Positions 1 through 8,228 of a stretch of DNA of 36,546 bases are shown piece by piece. This DNA is from an uncultured Bacillota bacterium (GTDB lineage: Bacteria; Bacillota; Clostridia; Christensenellales; Borkfalkiaceae). The notes under the pieces are model-generated. The model was given only the letters and a program-made list of their open reading frames with translations, was not told the origin of the DNA and ran no database searches. The stretch spans positions 1-36,546 of the forward strand of contig CASEHS010000014.1 in NCBI GenBank assembly GCA_949287815.1. Reading direction: 5' to 3'. The position numbers and the translations under genes are program-made. Position 1 is the stretch's first letter, and the number at the start of each line of letters is the position of its first letter.

Positions 1-191
1 TATCCTTTTTTCATCAACAAATCTCTTAGCCAAATTGAAGTACTTCCCTTTCCGTTTGTACCAGCTACCTGAATCTTTTTTAAGGCTGTATGATTTGGCA
101 TTGCATCCGTTAACCATTGTCTGAATTCTAATAGGTCATGGTTTTTTCCACGACAATTTTCCATTTTATTAATTTTCTCTTGTACATTCAT
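1..191 (-). CDS. folC: Folylpolyglutamate synthase FolC, N-terminal fragment (runs off the window)
   Basis: The reverse strand from an ATG at 191 stays open to the left edge and encodes the first ~63 residues of a protein. It carries the sequence VAGTNGKGSTS, the P-loop that opens the Mur-ligase-like domain of FolC. By family knowledge FolC adds glutamate to tetrahydrofolate (and dihydropteroate in bifunctional forms) in the cytoplasm. The leader before the P-loop has the usual length, so the start looks right. The gene is divergent from ung, with 36 bp between the two start codons. Only the N-terminus is visible, so bifunctionality cannot be judged. Confidence 0.85.
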   Translation of the reverse strand, partial: MNVQEKINKMENCRGKNHDLLEFRQWLTDAMPNHTALKKIQVAGTNGKGSTSIWLRDLLMKKG

Positions 192-227
192 GGTATTATT
201 ATATCACTAAAGAAAGAAGTGAATCAC

Positions 228-887
228 ATGATTATGCATAATGACTGGGATCAACTGTTTGATCAAGAAATACAAAAAGATTATTTACTAAATTTACGCT
301 ATTTTTTAGCTAAGGAATATAAGACAAAAAATATTTATCCTGCAAAAGAAAATATTTTTGCAGCCTTTAAAACAACTTCTTTAAAAGATACAAAAGTTGT
401 TATTTTAGGACAAGATCCATATCATGGTCCAGGACAAGCTCAAGGTTACTCATTCAGTGTACCAAGCAACTTTCCTTTACCTCCATCTTTACAAAACATG
501 TATAAAGAACTAGAAAATGAGTATCAAACTCCTGTACATCGCACGGGTGATTTGACCGACTGGGCTAAACAAGGAGTACTATTAATGAATACTATCCTTA
601 CAGTTGAAGAGCATAAACCTTTATCTCATCAAGATAAAGGATGGCAGAATTTTACAAATGAAGCTTTAAGATGGATCAATGAAAAGGATGGCCCTGTTGT
701 ATTTTTATTATGGGGATCTAAGGCTATCCAGGCCAAGAAATTACTAACAAATCCAAAACATTTAATTCTTACAAGTCCGCATCCAAGTCCTTTAAGTGCT
801 TATCGAGGTTTCTTTGGAAACAATCATTTTAAGCTTGCGAATGAATATCTAATTAAAAACAATGAAACGCCTATCCAATGGATATAG
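228..887 (+). CDS. ung: Uracil-DNA glycosylase (family 1)
   Basis: Family-1 uracil-DNA glycosylase, which removes uracil from DNA at the first step of base-excision repair. The 219-residue protein has the water-activating motif GQDPYHG (catalytic Asp about residue 63), the uracil-binding region near SFSVP, and the DNA-intercalation loop HPSPLSAYRGFFG (His about 185). Length is typical. I chose the ATG at 228 because a purine-rich AAGAAAGAAG sits just upstream and family members start near MxxNDW. The longer frame back to 138 would run into divergent folC and has no ribosome site. A second ATG at 234 is also possible. A/T-ending codon use matches the degV genes but not the DNA right of 2.35 kb. 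Confidence 0.95.
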   Translation: MIMHNDWDQLFDQEIQKDYLLNLRYFLAKEYKTKNIYPAKENIFAAFKTTSLKDTKVVILGQDPYHGPGQAQGYSFSVPSNFPLPPSLQNMYKELENEYQTPVHRTGDLTDWAKQGVLLMNTILTVEEHKPLSHQDKGWQNFTNEALRWINEKDGPVVFLLWGSKAIQAKKLLTNPKHLILTSPHPSPLSAYRGFFGNNHFKLANEYLIKNNETPIQWI

Positions 888-897
888 GCGTTTTTCT
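866..897 (+). terminator. Rho-independent terminator of ung
   Basis: AACGCCTAT pairs with ATAGGCGTT around a 9-nt loop and is followed by a T-run. The hairpin overlaps the ung stop codon. Confidence 0.8.
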
Positions 898-910
898 TAT
901 AGTGAAAAAG

Positions 911-939
911 AAAAAAGAAGCATCATTCTTGATACTTCT
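911..939 (-). terminator. Terminator of the degV pair
   Basis: On the reverse strand GAAGTATCA pairs with TGATGCTTC (one T-G wobble), followed by TTTTTTCTTTTT. It begins at the stop codon of the first degV. Confidence 0.7.
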
Positions 940-1792
940 AGTCTTTCATTTCATTGAACACTTGTAATGCTAAGCAGCCAAGTCCCGTATGGATTCCGAC
1001 TGCACTTACTAAATCAATGACTTTTACTTTAGCGCCTTCAATTTGGTTTTCAATCTTTTGTGCATATTCTTTTGCAGCTTCTAATGCATCAACGTGCGCA
1101 ACAATAAATGTATAATTAGAATCTACATTCAATTCTTTTAAATGTTTAATAACACGATCTTGAGCACGTTTCATTGTACGAACTTTATCTAATACATCTA
1201 CTTTTCCATTCGTACTTTTACCAATGTGTAAAACAGGTTTGATTTTCAATAAACCACCTAGTGCCGCAGCCATTGGTGTCAATCTTCCACCACGTTTCAT
1301 ATGATCTAAATCATCACACAACAACACAGTTTCACAACTATCCGCAATGCTTTGTAGTTTTTTAATAATTTCATCAATTGGAATGTTTGCTTCATACATC
1401 TTTTTAGCTGTCTCAATCATACATCCTTGTTCAACCGCTGTACAATAACAATCAACGCCTACAAATTTCATTTCTAATTGATTCGCAATCATTTCCATAG
1501 AATCCAATGTTCCGGATAATCCTCGACAAATAGGAACCGCAAAAATTGTGTCATATCCTTCATTTTTTAATTCTTCAAAACAATCTTGAATTTTGCCTAA
1601 ACTTGGTAAAGATGTTTTTAAAACCTTTTTCTCATGTAATTTTTGAATCACTTCTGAATATGTAATTTCGGTATATTCATCTTTTGATTCACCATCACAA
1701 GTAATTTGTAATGGAAGACAATAAATTCCTTTTTCTTTCCAATAGTCTGGATGCTGGCCTGTTCCGGTATCCGTCACAAATGCAATCTTCAT
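938..1792 (-). CDS. DegV family fatty-acid-binding protein
   Basis: DegV/FakB-type protein of 284 residues, the normal family length. It has the N-terminal VTDTGTG loop, the middle region with CRGLSGT, and the strongly conserved GGRLTPMAAALGGLLKIKP segment. It ends with a HTGLG motif close to the usual C-terminal HxGPG. By family knowledge these proteins bind a fatty acid and present it to a FakA-type kinase for phospholipid synthesis; no FakA is visible here. A strong AAGGGGG site precedes the ATG. It lies 2 bp downstream of a second, truncated degV copy, so the two were probably one transcript. Confidence 0.85.
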   Translation of the reverse strand: MKIAFVTDTGTGQHPDYWKEKGIYCLPLQITCDGESKDEYTEITYSEVIQKLHEKKVLKTSLPSLGKIQDCFEELKNEGYDTIFAVPICRGLSGTLDSMEMIANQLEMKFVGVDCYCTAVEQGCMIETAKKMYEANIPIDEIIKKLQSIADSCETVLLCDDLDHMKRGGRLTPMAAALGGLLKIKPVLHIGKSTNGKVDVLDKVRTMKRAQDRVIKHLKELNVDSNYTFIVAHVDALEAAKEYAQKIENQIEGAKVKVIDLVSAVGIHTGLGCLALQVFNEMKD

Positions 1793-1794
1793 GG

Positions 1795-2307
1795 CTAGGC
1801 CCCCTTTACTTTTTTCACAAATTGAACGCCTACAGCACCTAATCCTGTGTGTACTGCAATAACGGCATACATTGGATCTGTATGAATTTGAATATCTTCG
1901 CCAAACACATCGTGTAGCTCATCTATCGCAATTTGTGTACCTTCTTGATTTTCTCCATTTAATACATAAAATTCATAATCTTGTGCATTCGCATCTTTTG
2001 AAATCACTTTAACAGCTTTTTTAATAGCTTTGGACATTGTACGTACTTTATCAAAAACATCGACTTTTCCTTCAGTATTTTTAGATACTTCCAAGATTGG
2101 TTTAATTTTCAACATTCCTGCAAGCTTAGCTGCCATTGGAGTTAATCGTCCTCCCTTAGCTAGATGATCTAAATCTTCTGGAATTAAAAAACCACGTGAA
2201 TGATCTACGCTGTCTTTTAAACGTGAAATGATTTCTTCTGGGTGTATTTCTTGTTCAACTAATTTTTGATAACGATGTTCACGGACAGCACCTGTTGTTA
2301 TTTCCAT
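1795..2307 (-). CDS. Second DegV family protein, N-terminally truncated
   Basis: This is the C-terminal ~60% of a DegV protein (170 of the usual ~280 residues). It keeps GGRLTPMAAKLAGMLKIKP and the HTGLGAVG ending and aligns well with its neighbour from about residue 115 of that protein. The N-terminal fold with the conserved TDSxxD-type loop is missing. Upstream of the ATG the frame runs only about ten codons before an in-frame TAA, and GGAAAGGA abuts the ATG, too close to act as a ribosome site. The loss coincides with a change in base composition and codon use. It is probably cut by a chimeric assembly join, less likely by a real recombination event. Confidence 0.75.
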   Translation of the reverse strand: MEITTGAVREHRYQKLVEQEIHPEEIISRLKDSVDHSRGFLIPEDLDHLAKGGRLTPMAAKLAGMLKIKPILEVSKNTEGKVDVFDKVRTMSKAIKKAVKVISKDANAQDYEFYVLNGENQEGTQIAIDELHDVFGEDIQIHTDPMYAVIAVHTGLGAVGVQFVKKVKGA

Positions 2308-2351
2308 TCCTTTCCAATATAAATCATATCCTTTTTCTTATGGAGGCGGCT
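2308..2351. other. Composition boundary / probable chimeric junction
   Basis: Left of here genes are AT-rich with A/T-ending codons and resemble Erysipelotrichales. Right of here codons are richer in C/G at third positions and the gene content is clostridial. degV is cut at the same place. No integrase, transposase, tRNA or repeat is present that would explain an insertion. Confidence 0.6.
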
Positions 2352-3230
2352 ATGACGTTAAGACATCTGAAAATATTCAAAGAAGTCTGCGACCATGGTT
2401 CGATCACAAAAGCAGCAGAAGCACTGTTTATCGCTCAACCGTCGGTCAGTGTCGCTATAAGCGAACTTGAAAAACATTATAATGTCACATTGTTTCAGCG
2501 GATCAGCAACAGACTGATTATTACCGAAGAAGGAAAATCCGTTTATGAACGCGCCTGCAATGTTCTCAATGCTTTTGATGATTTTGAATCGACCGCTTAT
2601 AACGGTGATATTCCTAAAATAAAAATAGGCACATCTCTCACAGTCGGAACCTATATTCTGCCTGATCTTATGTGCCAAATCAAAAAGCTGTTTCCGCAAG
2701 TTCAGGTATCTGTTAAAATTTTCCAAACGAAAATCATCGAAGATCTTGTCGCCAAAGGAGAGCTTGATATCGGGCTTATAGAATCATCAACAAGTTTGCC
2801 AGTCCTTCAAGCTGAAAAATTTTCCGAAGATGAACTCGTGGTGGTTTGTTCTCAAAACTTCCCTGCCCCTGATAATATTTCAAAAAATGAAATCGCTTCT
2901 TATCCGTTCATCCTGCGGGAACAAGGCAGTGCTTCGCGCGATCTTTTTGACATGTATCTTAAACAAAATGATATTCACTTCACCCCGAGCGTGGAAACGG
3001 TTATTCCCCAAGCCGCAATAGAATTAGCAAAATTAGGGCTTGGCATTGCGGTTCTGCCCTTTGGTATGGTAAAAGAACTTATCTCTTCCAAAGTGCTTAA
3101 AAGAATAAATTTGGAAGGCGCGAAATTTCAAAGAACTTATTTTATTATTGCGCACCGGCAGAGAAATCTCTCCGCTCTGCAAAAACAAATTTATGATCTT
3201 TGCTTGAACTACAAAAACCTAACCGAGTAA
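2352..3230 (+). CDS. LysR family transcriptional regulator
   Basis: A 292-residue LysR-type regulator. The N-terminal winged helix-turn-helix covers about residues 1-60 (MTLRHLKIF, SITKAAEALFIAQPSVS, LFQR). The periplasmic-binding-like effector domain follows from about residue 90, with the typical phrases GELDIGLIES and LAKLGLGIAVLPFGMV. The start is the ATG at 2352, 5 bp after GGAGGCGGCT-type Shine-Dalgarno sequence; the longer frame from 2295 crosses the composition boundary. Length and layout resemble the CysL/YwfM group, but the effector cannot be told from sequence. LysR genes often control a divergent neighbour; here that neighbour is the truncated degV, which probably belongs to another genome, so the true target may be missing. 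Confidence 0.9.
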   Translation: MTLRHLKIFKEVCDHGSITKAAEALFIAQPSVSVAISELEKHYNVTLFQRISNRLIITEEGKSVYERACNVLNAFDDFESTAYNGDIPKIKIGTSLTVGTYILPDLMCQIKKLFPQVQVSVKIFQTKIIEDLVAKGELDIGLIESSTSLPVLQAEKFSEDELVVVCSQNFPAPDNISKNEIASYPFILREQGSASRDLFDMYLKQNDIHFTPSVETVIPQAAIELAKLGLGIAVLPFGMVKELISSKVLKRINLEGAKFQRTYFIIAHRQRNLSALQKQIYDLCLNYKNLTE

Positions 3231-3257
3231 TAATGTTTGATTTTTTTGAAAACCTTT

Positions 3258-3307
3258 AATCACACAAAGCCCCTGCCGCGAAATCGCGGCAGGGGCTTTG
3301 TGTGATT
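3258..3307. terminator. Bidirectional terminator between lysR and lipoprotein gene
   Basis: A very long near-perfect hairpin: AATCACACAAAGCCCC... pairs with ...GGGGCTTTGTGTGATT around a GAAATC-type loop. It lies between converging genes and can serve both strands. Confidence 0.8.
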
Positions 3308-3333
3308 ATGCAAAATATATTACTTTCTCGCTA

Positions 3334-4287
3334 TTAAGTCAAATAAAAATTATTATAAGAACTCAGGTCGTCGGGAAGCTCCGCCTTTTCGCTTGTATAT
3401 TGCATGAACACTTCCGATGTCATTGAAAGTTTATTATCCATCGCTAACCCCGATTCATAAAGAGAAAAATTCAAAGACAGTTTCATCTGTGTTCCCAAAT
3501 TAACCATAAACCCGGTTTCTTTATCTACAACAAGGAAAATATTCAGATAAGAAAGATCGACCACAACATCCGTGCTTCCCAATGAATCCTCAAAACCCGC
3601 CTGTAAATTTGTAGTATCCGTCACACTGAATTTATATTTATCAACTGTTTCGTCTGACGTATCGACAAAGACTTTTGTACTTCCGTCATCCAGCAATTCC
3701 AATAATGTTTCCACTTCTACTATCGAGCCGAACAGATCATCCGGATCGATCGTCTGCCCCACTCCCGCGCCCTGAGAGAATATGTAGTTCATTGACAATT
3801 TGTATTTTCCGGACACTGACTGATCATTTACATTTATTTTACCGTCCAAGTAGAAATAATCGTTATCGTTATAGCAAGATGTATCGATCAGCATTTGTGA
3901 GCCCAAATTGCTTACATTGTAATACATCTCACCGCTACCAACGGCATCTTCTTTATATTCTCCGTTAGTAAACGTAAACAAATAGTCCATATTTGATTTT
4001 AATTTCGTAGTAAATGAAGCCGATTCTCCCTGCACCTGTACAGAAGTCTTCATGTCGACGTCTATCTTTTCAGAATAATCCACACTGTAATACCAATCAC
4101 TTGCAGATTTATCGCCAACCATTCCGCTATTTATGTCCGCGCGAAGCGCAACAATTTGCTCATCCGTTGCCTCCTCCGAATAATCGCCCTCTACAAGATC
4201 TTTCACTTTTTCATCAGAACAGGCAGTAAAAGAAACTACCGTCATCAACATTATCATGCCAAGTAAACCAGCTAAAACTTTTTTCAT
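3334..4287 (-). CDS. Hypothetical lipoprotein
   Basis: A 317-residue exported lipoprotein of unknown function. The start at 4287 follows a good AGGAGGG site and gives a signal peptide MKKVLAGLLGMIMLMTVVS with lipobox SFTAC, so the mature protein should be lipid-anchored outside the membrane. A short acidic linker follows, then a serine/threonine- and aspartate-rich region with alternating hydrophobic residues, suggesting a mostly beta-strand domain to the C-terminus. This recalls the one-domain beta folds of LppX/LprG-like lipoproteins, but I see no diagnostic motif. The gene has its own consensus promoter and stands between two strong terminators, so it is monocistronic. Confidence 0.75.
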   Translation of the reverse strand: MKKVLAGLLGMIMLMTVVSFTACSDEKVKDLVEGDYSEEATDEQIVALRADINSGMVGDKSASDWYYSVDYSEKIDVDMKTSVQVQGESASFTTKLKSNMDYLFTFTNGEYKEDAVGSGEMYYNVSNLGSQMLIDTSCYNDNDYFYLDGKINVNDQSVSGKYKLSMNYIFSQGAGVGQTIDPDDLFGSIVEVETLLELLDDGSTKVFVDTSDETVDKYKFSVTDTTNLQAGFEDSLGSTDVVVDLSYLNIFLVVDKETGFMVNLGTQMKLSLNFSLYESGLAMDNKLSMTSEVFMQYTSEKAELPDDLSSYNNFYLT

Positions 4288-4309
4288 ATCATCCCTCCTA
4301 TATATACTT

Positions 4310-4338
4310 ATTATAACAAAATAACATATTTTTGTCAA
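4310..4338 (-). promoter_or_regulatory. Sigma-A-type promoter of the 3334-4287 lipoprotein gene
   Basis: On the reverse strand TTGACA, a 17-nt spacer and TATAAT are all perfect. The predicted start site lies about 16 nt before the ATG. Confidence 0.85.
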
Positions 4339-4432
4339 TATATTAACTTAAATTTATATTTGATACTGAATATATTTACTTACAACCTTTTTGCACGAAA
4401 TAAAAATATTTCGTTTTATTTGCGTACAGCAA

Positions 4433-4464
4433 ACCACCCCGCCGCAATTTTGCGGCGGGGTGGT
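4433..4464 (-). terminator. Terminator downstream of the YjzC-like gene
   Basis: ACCACCCCGCCGCAA pairs perfectly with TTGCGGCGGGGTGGT around a 2-nt loop. It follows the small gene at 4528-4677. The T-tract is weak on both strands. Confidence 0.7.
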
Positions 4465-4527
4465 CTTATTCCTCTTAGTTTTCAGTTACCTGAAATATTT
4501 TATCCTTTGTCTTTCTGATTACGGATT

Positions 4528-4677
4528 TTACTCCATTTCATAATGGCAGTCGGACATCTGCGTAGGAGGAAGTGTTTCTCCCTCGTTCATATACACATGC
4601 CCTACCGTTTCACCCTTTTCCGTAACGACCTTATAAGAACAGGTCTTGGGTGCGGTATCTCCTGATTTAAGCATCAT
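4528..4677 (-). CDS. Small YjzC-like protein (49 aa)
   Basis: A 49-residue frame beginning MMLKSGDTAPKTCSYKVV, with GETLPPTQ near the C-terminus. This is the pattern of the YjzC family: an N-terminal PGxxAPxxGxY-type segment and a GETFPPT-type ending. YjzC-like proteins are conserved small proteins of unknown function in Firmicutes. A perfect AAGGAGGT site sits 6 bp before the ATG at 4677, and a strong terminator follows, so this looks like a complete monocistronic gene. Two cysteines (about residues 13 and 44) could bind a metal or form a disulfide, but that is only inference. Confidence 0.7.
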   Translation of the reverse strand: MMLKSGDTAPKTCSYKVVTEKGETVGHVYMNEGETLPPTQMSDCHYEME

Positions 4678-4751
4678 TGAACTTTACCTCCTTGTTGAGA
4701 TATTCTCAGTATGCGCCCATTTACAAAGATTATTCACCCAGTATAAAGTTA

Positions 4752-5531
4752 TTAAAATATATATAAAAATTCATTTGCAAAAAGAAATGCCGCCAATATC
4801 AAAAGGTATACTCCAAACCCCATAAATCCGCCTTTTTTTGCAAGTGCAGAGACCCAACGCACTGCGATCAAACCGAATATTACAGAAAAGCCCATACCTA
4901 CGGCAAGCGCCTGCCATGATATTTCACTCACATATCCCTCATAAGCAAAAACTTTGAAAATTTCCACCAGCAACGCTCCGCCGATCACGGGTATACTCAT
5001 CAAAAACGAAAAATCCACAGCTTCTTCCTTTTCCATTCCTGTAAAAACACAAGCCGTAAGAGTTGTCCCGCTTCTGGATAATCCGGGCAGCACTGCCACT
5101 GCCTGTGCAAGACCCACTGCCGTTGCACGCTTTGCATTAAGCGGTTTAATCGGATACGTTTTTTTCAGCCTTGCGGAAAGGAAGAACAGTAAAATAGCCG
5201 TCAATGCAAAAAACAACCACAAAAAATCTCCGCCGAAAAAGATCCTGTCTATCGCGTCACCAAAGGCTATTCCGACTACACCAGCCGGAATCGTTGCCAG
5301 TATGAGATACCAAAATTTTTTTCTTTCCTGTTTGAACAGGTTACATATTTTCGAAAAATATAATACAACCACTGCTATCAATGTTCCTGCATGCAACATG
5401 ATACCCAAAAACATGCCTGTTTCTATTTTGAAAATTCGTTCAAACAACAGAATATGCCCACTCGAAGAAACCGGCAGAAACTCGGTAAGACCTTGTACTA
5501 TTCCTAAAATGGCCGCCTGCCATACCTGCAT
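4752..5531 (-). CDS. uppP: Undecaprenyl-diphosphatase UppP (BacA)
   Basis: Integral-membrane phosphatase that converts undecaprenyl diphosphate to the monophosphate, recycling the lipid carrier for peptidoglycan and other wall polymers; overproduction gives bacitracin resistance in many bacteria. The 259-residue protein has both family signatures: EFLPVSSSGH with the catalytic Glu and Ser near residue 20, and LPGLSRSG with the essential Arg near the middle. About seven to eight hydrophobic segments follow the BacA pattern. The ATG at 5531 follows AGGGAGGG. It appears to be a single-gene unit, divergent from the esterase lipoprotein. Confidence 0.95.
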   Translation of the reverse strand: MQVWQAAILGIVQGLTEFLPVSSSGHILLFERIFKIETGMFLGIMLHAGTLIAVVVLYFSKICNLFKQERKKFWYLILATIPAGVVGIAFGDAIDRIFFGGDFLWLFFALTAILLFFLSARLKKTYPIKPLNAKRATAVGLAQAVAVLPGLSRSGTTLTACVFTGMEKEEAVDFSFLMSIPVIGGALLVEIFKVFAYEGYVSEISWQALAVGMGFSVIFGLIAVRWVSALAKKGGFMGFGVYLLILAAFLFANEFLYIF

Positions 5532-5648
5532 TTTTATACCCTCCCTTTACTCCCTATTAATATATTCGATATCTGCAAATTTTATGGCTGTTTATTTTAG
5601 TTCTAAGAAATGCAATTAATTCTTCTATACGTTTACAATTATGATCAA

Positions 5649-5664
5649 GTTACAAATATGTAAC
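5649..5664. promoter_or_regulatory. Inverted repeat between uppP and the esterase gene
   Basis: GTTACA-AATA-TGTAAC has two perfect 6-bp arms. It lies in the ~200-bp divergent region, about 75 bp before the esterase ATG, where only a weak TTGACG -35-like element is seen downstream. An operator is possible but the binding protein is unknown. Nothing else stands out in 5532-5739. Confidence 0.35.
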
Positions 5665-5739
5665 CACTATCTACAAATAGAGATTGATTGACGCAACTTG
5701 AAATGTTAAACTTAGTCTGAAAATATTTGGGAGGTTTAT

Positions 5740-8151
5740 ATGAAAAAGTTAAAAAATATTGTTTTTTCTTTTTTTCTTGCAATAGTTTTTATCTTTTCTG
5801 CTTGCAATGCCACGGAAAAAAATAACAACGATTCTTTTACTTTACAGATTAATAACGGAGATCTGAAACTGTCTGTTCCTCAAACGTATCAGATCGAGGC
5901 GTCTGTTACAAATTTGGAGAATGCGAAAATCCGTTATATCACTTCCTCTGCAAAAATCGCTTCCGTAAATTATGAGGGACTGATCGCTGCAAACGCTGAG
6001 GGCAGCGCTACCATTACCGTCACAGCAGAAACCCCGAACGGAATGCAAGAAAAAAAATTTAAAGTCAATGTAATTGACGAACGAATCAAAATTTCTTTTG
6101 ATACCGACAAAATATCAGTAAAACAAAACGGTACTACCATAGCCGACGGGCAATACCTTAATTCTTCCGAACCGCTGTCCATTTCTGTAAATGTTCCTCT
6201 AAACCAGACCATCCAGAAACTTTCAGTTACACAAGGAGAAGAAGAAATACAGACCTCACAAATTTCCGAAAACGAATTTTCATTTACCCCGAAAACCAAA
6301 GGAGCAATTAATATAAGCGTTTCCTTTGTTGAAGATAACCGTCTCGCTACTCTAAGCGGCAAAGTTATCCCCGCCACTTTCAGCGTAAACGGAGTATCCG
6401 TTCCCCTATATGATGACATTTTCATAAGTCAAAGCACAATTACTCTGACGGACAGCAACGGAATTTCCTCAAATATTGAACTCTCCCCCGAAGGCTCTTT
6501 CAGTCTGCAACTTCCTAAAGGAAATTATTCTCTTCGAACTGTTTATGAGAATAACGTATTTGAAAAAGATTTCACCCTATATGCAAATCAACAGTATGAC
6601 ATCACTGCGCAGTTATCCACGGCATACCTAGGCGGATATGTAACGTATGCGGGATCGACTCACAAAAGTTATAATAATGCTGACAGAAACGCAACTTCCG
6701 GCCAGGCTTGGTCACTGATCGACGGATACAGAAATCAGGCTGAAATCACAAATTACACATACCTTTTCCAAGATGAAGCAGTTGGCTTATCCTATTATCT
6801 GGAAGGATGTTTTGATACTGCTAATTCCGTTTTGGGCGGACAGCTCGGTGACAGCGCGGGCGGACTTCTGATCTCTCACGGTCCCGACGACCTTGCCGAT
6901 TCAGGCGGACAAAAATATAAAGTTATTGCGGGAATTTACGAAAAATGGCTCGTTCTTACCTTTACAGGAACAGGTTGGGATTCCTATGATTATCGAGCTA
7001 TTGCAAATCTTTCCGAACTCATCAGCGACACCGAAAATGTAAAACTCGGTGTTCTGAGAGAAGGCACTGAATATTTCTTTTTTGTAAACGACCAATATGT
7101 AACAAGATACTCCTACCCGACCATTACAACGGAAAGCGCATTTGGTCTTGCGAACACAACAACACGGCAGACAATAAAAAACTTTAATTATACCACAGAC
7201 CCTGCAAAACTGGCGCAAATAAAATCAGCAATTCCCGCAACAGACCTTGCTCAACAGCGGAATATTGATATCTACATCATTGCTGGCCAATCTAACGGCA
7301 CCGGATATTCTTTCTTCGATGCAAGCACTCTGAAAACAACTCAGCCGGACCTTTATTACGGGTTTGATCACGTATATTATGCCGGAAATTCCCGTTCTTC
7401 CGATTATTCCGTCAGCTCTTTACCTGCCATTCAAAGAGAAATACCGATAATGATCGCAAGACTTGGATTTGGCCGAACGAGCCAACATTTCGGTGTGGAA
7501 GCAGGTGCTGCAAAAGTTTTATCCTCTTACTATAACAACGAAACAGGCAAATATGCAGGATTTATCAAATATGCAGCTGGAGGCACTTCCCTCACAAACA
7601 GTTTAAGCGGAGAAAATGCAAGCGAAGGAAACTGGGTATCCCCCTCTTATGAAAATACCTTATCTAATGCGACCGAAAAAACAGGCGGTCTTTACAGAAA
7701 CCTTCTTGCACAAACAGAAAAACGTATCGCTGAATACAAGTTGCTTGGTTTCAAAGTAAATATAAAAGGTCTGTTCTGGATGCAGGGAGAAAATGATATC
7801 GGGCAAGAAAGTGAATACAAAAAAGCCTTTACGTTTTTTGCTCAGGACATCAGAAAAGATCTCGGTGAAACTTCAGGCGAAGACCTTACCGAGATGCCTA
7901 TTTTCATCGGAGAAATTTCCGAAACATTTTCAAGCTACAACAATATATCCGCAAATAGAAATTTTATTGCTATGCAGAATGAACTTGCATCCCTGATAGA
8001 CAATGTTTACATTGTAAAGTCTTCCGTTTTCAATATCAACGGACCTTCCGGCGTACTCGGCACCGATCAGTGTCACTGGAATTCCACCGATATGATTGCA
8101 ATAGGTCAATTACTCGGAGAAAAAATCCTTTCTGTTTGCGTAGAAAAGTAA
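5740..8151 (+). CDS. Lipoprotein with Ig-like repeat and sialate-O-acetylesterase-type domain
   Basis: An 803-residue secreted lipoprotein. A signal peptide with lipobox FSAC puts the lipidated Cys at 22. Residues ~35-110 form a bacterial Ig-like (Big_2) domain, recognisable by the SSAKIASVNYEGLIAANAEG phrase. Further beta-sandwich modules follow, including a carboxypeptidase-regulatory-like segment (~205-295) and a concanavalin-like region (~300-490). From ~505 comes an SGNH esterase of the sialate 9-O-acetylesterase/acetylxylan esterase type (PF03629-like): nucleophile block IIAGQSNG, the middle block FWMQGENDIGQ, and a C-terminal DQCHW supplying the Asp/His pair. It probably removes acetyl groups from glycans (mucin or plant) at the cell surface. 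A GGGAGG site precedes the ATG and a strong terminator follows, so it is monocistronic. Exact substrate unknown. Confidence 0.85.
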   Translation: MKKLKNIVFSFFLAIVFIFSACNATEKNNNDSFTLQINNGDLKLSVPQTYQIEASVTNLENAKIRYITSSAKIASVNYEGLIAANAEGSATITVTAETPNGMQEKKFKVNVIDERIKISFDTDKISVKQNGTTIADGQYLNSSEPLSISVNVPLNQTIQKLSVTQGEEEIQTSQISENEFSFTPKTKGAINISVSFVEDNRLATLSGKVIPATFSVNGVSVPLYDDIFISQSTITLTDSNGISSNIELSPEGSFSLQLPKGNYSLRTVYENNVFEKDFTLYANQQYDITAQLSTAYLGGYVTYAGSTHKSYNNADRNATSGQAWSLIDGYRNQAEITNYTYLFQDEAVGLSYYLEGCFDTANSVLGGQLGDSAGGLLISHGPDDLADSGGQKYKVIAGIYEKWLVLTFTGTGWDSYDYRAIANLSELISDTENVKLGVLREGTEYFFFVNDQYVTRYSYPTITTESAFGLANTTTRQTIKNFNYTTDPAKLAQIKSAIPATDLAQQRNIDIYIIAGQSNGTGYSFFDASTLKTTQPDLYYGFDHVYYAGNSRSSDYSVSSLPAIQREIPIMIARLGFGRTSQHFGVEAGAAKVLSSYYNNETGKYAGFIKYAAGGTSLTNSLSGENASEGNWVSPSYENTLSNATEKTGGLYRNLLAQTEKRIAEYKLLGFKVNIKGLFWMQGENDIGQESEYKKAFTFFAQDIRKDLGETSGEDLTEMPIFIGEISETFSSYNNISANRNFIAMQNELASLIDNVYIVKSSVFNINGPSGVLGTDQCHWNSTDMIAIGQLLGEKILSVCVEK

Positions 8152-8167
8152 ATTTATTAACTGTAAC

Positions 8168-8207
8168 AAAAGCCCGCGAAGCAAACCAACTTGCTTCGCG
8201 GGCTTTT
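8168..8207 (+). terminator. Terminator of the esterase lipoprotein gene
   Basis: AAAAGCCCGCGAAGCAA pairs with TTGCTTCGCGGGCTTTT around a 6-nt loop; the 3' arm ends in TTTT. It can also act on the reverse strand after 8229. Confidence 0.85.
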
Positions 8208-8228
8208 ATAAATGTATATCTTAATATT

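Noticed and set aside
938-2307. The two degV frames as a single frameshifted gene
   Set aside because: Each has its own GGRLTP and HTGLG segments and they are tandem homologues; the second is truncated at its N-terminus instead.
3258-3307. Mobile-element inverted repeat or attachment site
   Set aside because: It is a single hairpin between converging genes, best explained as a bidirectional terminator, and no transposase or integrase is near.
4954-5619. 221-codon plus-strand frame opposite uppP
   Set aside because: It is antisense to a fully convincing uppP and has no family features or ribosome site.
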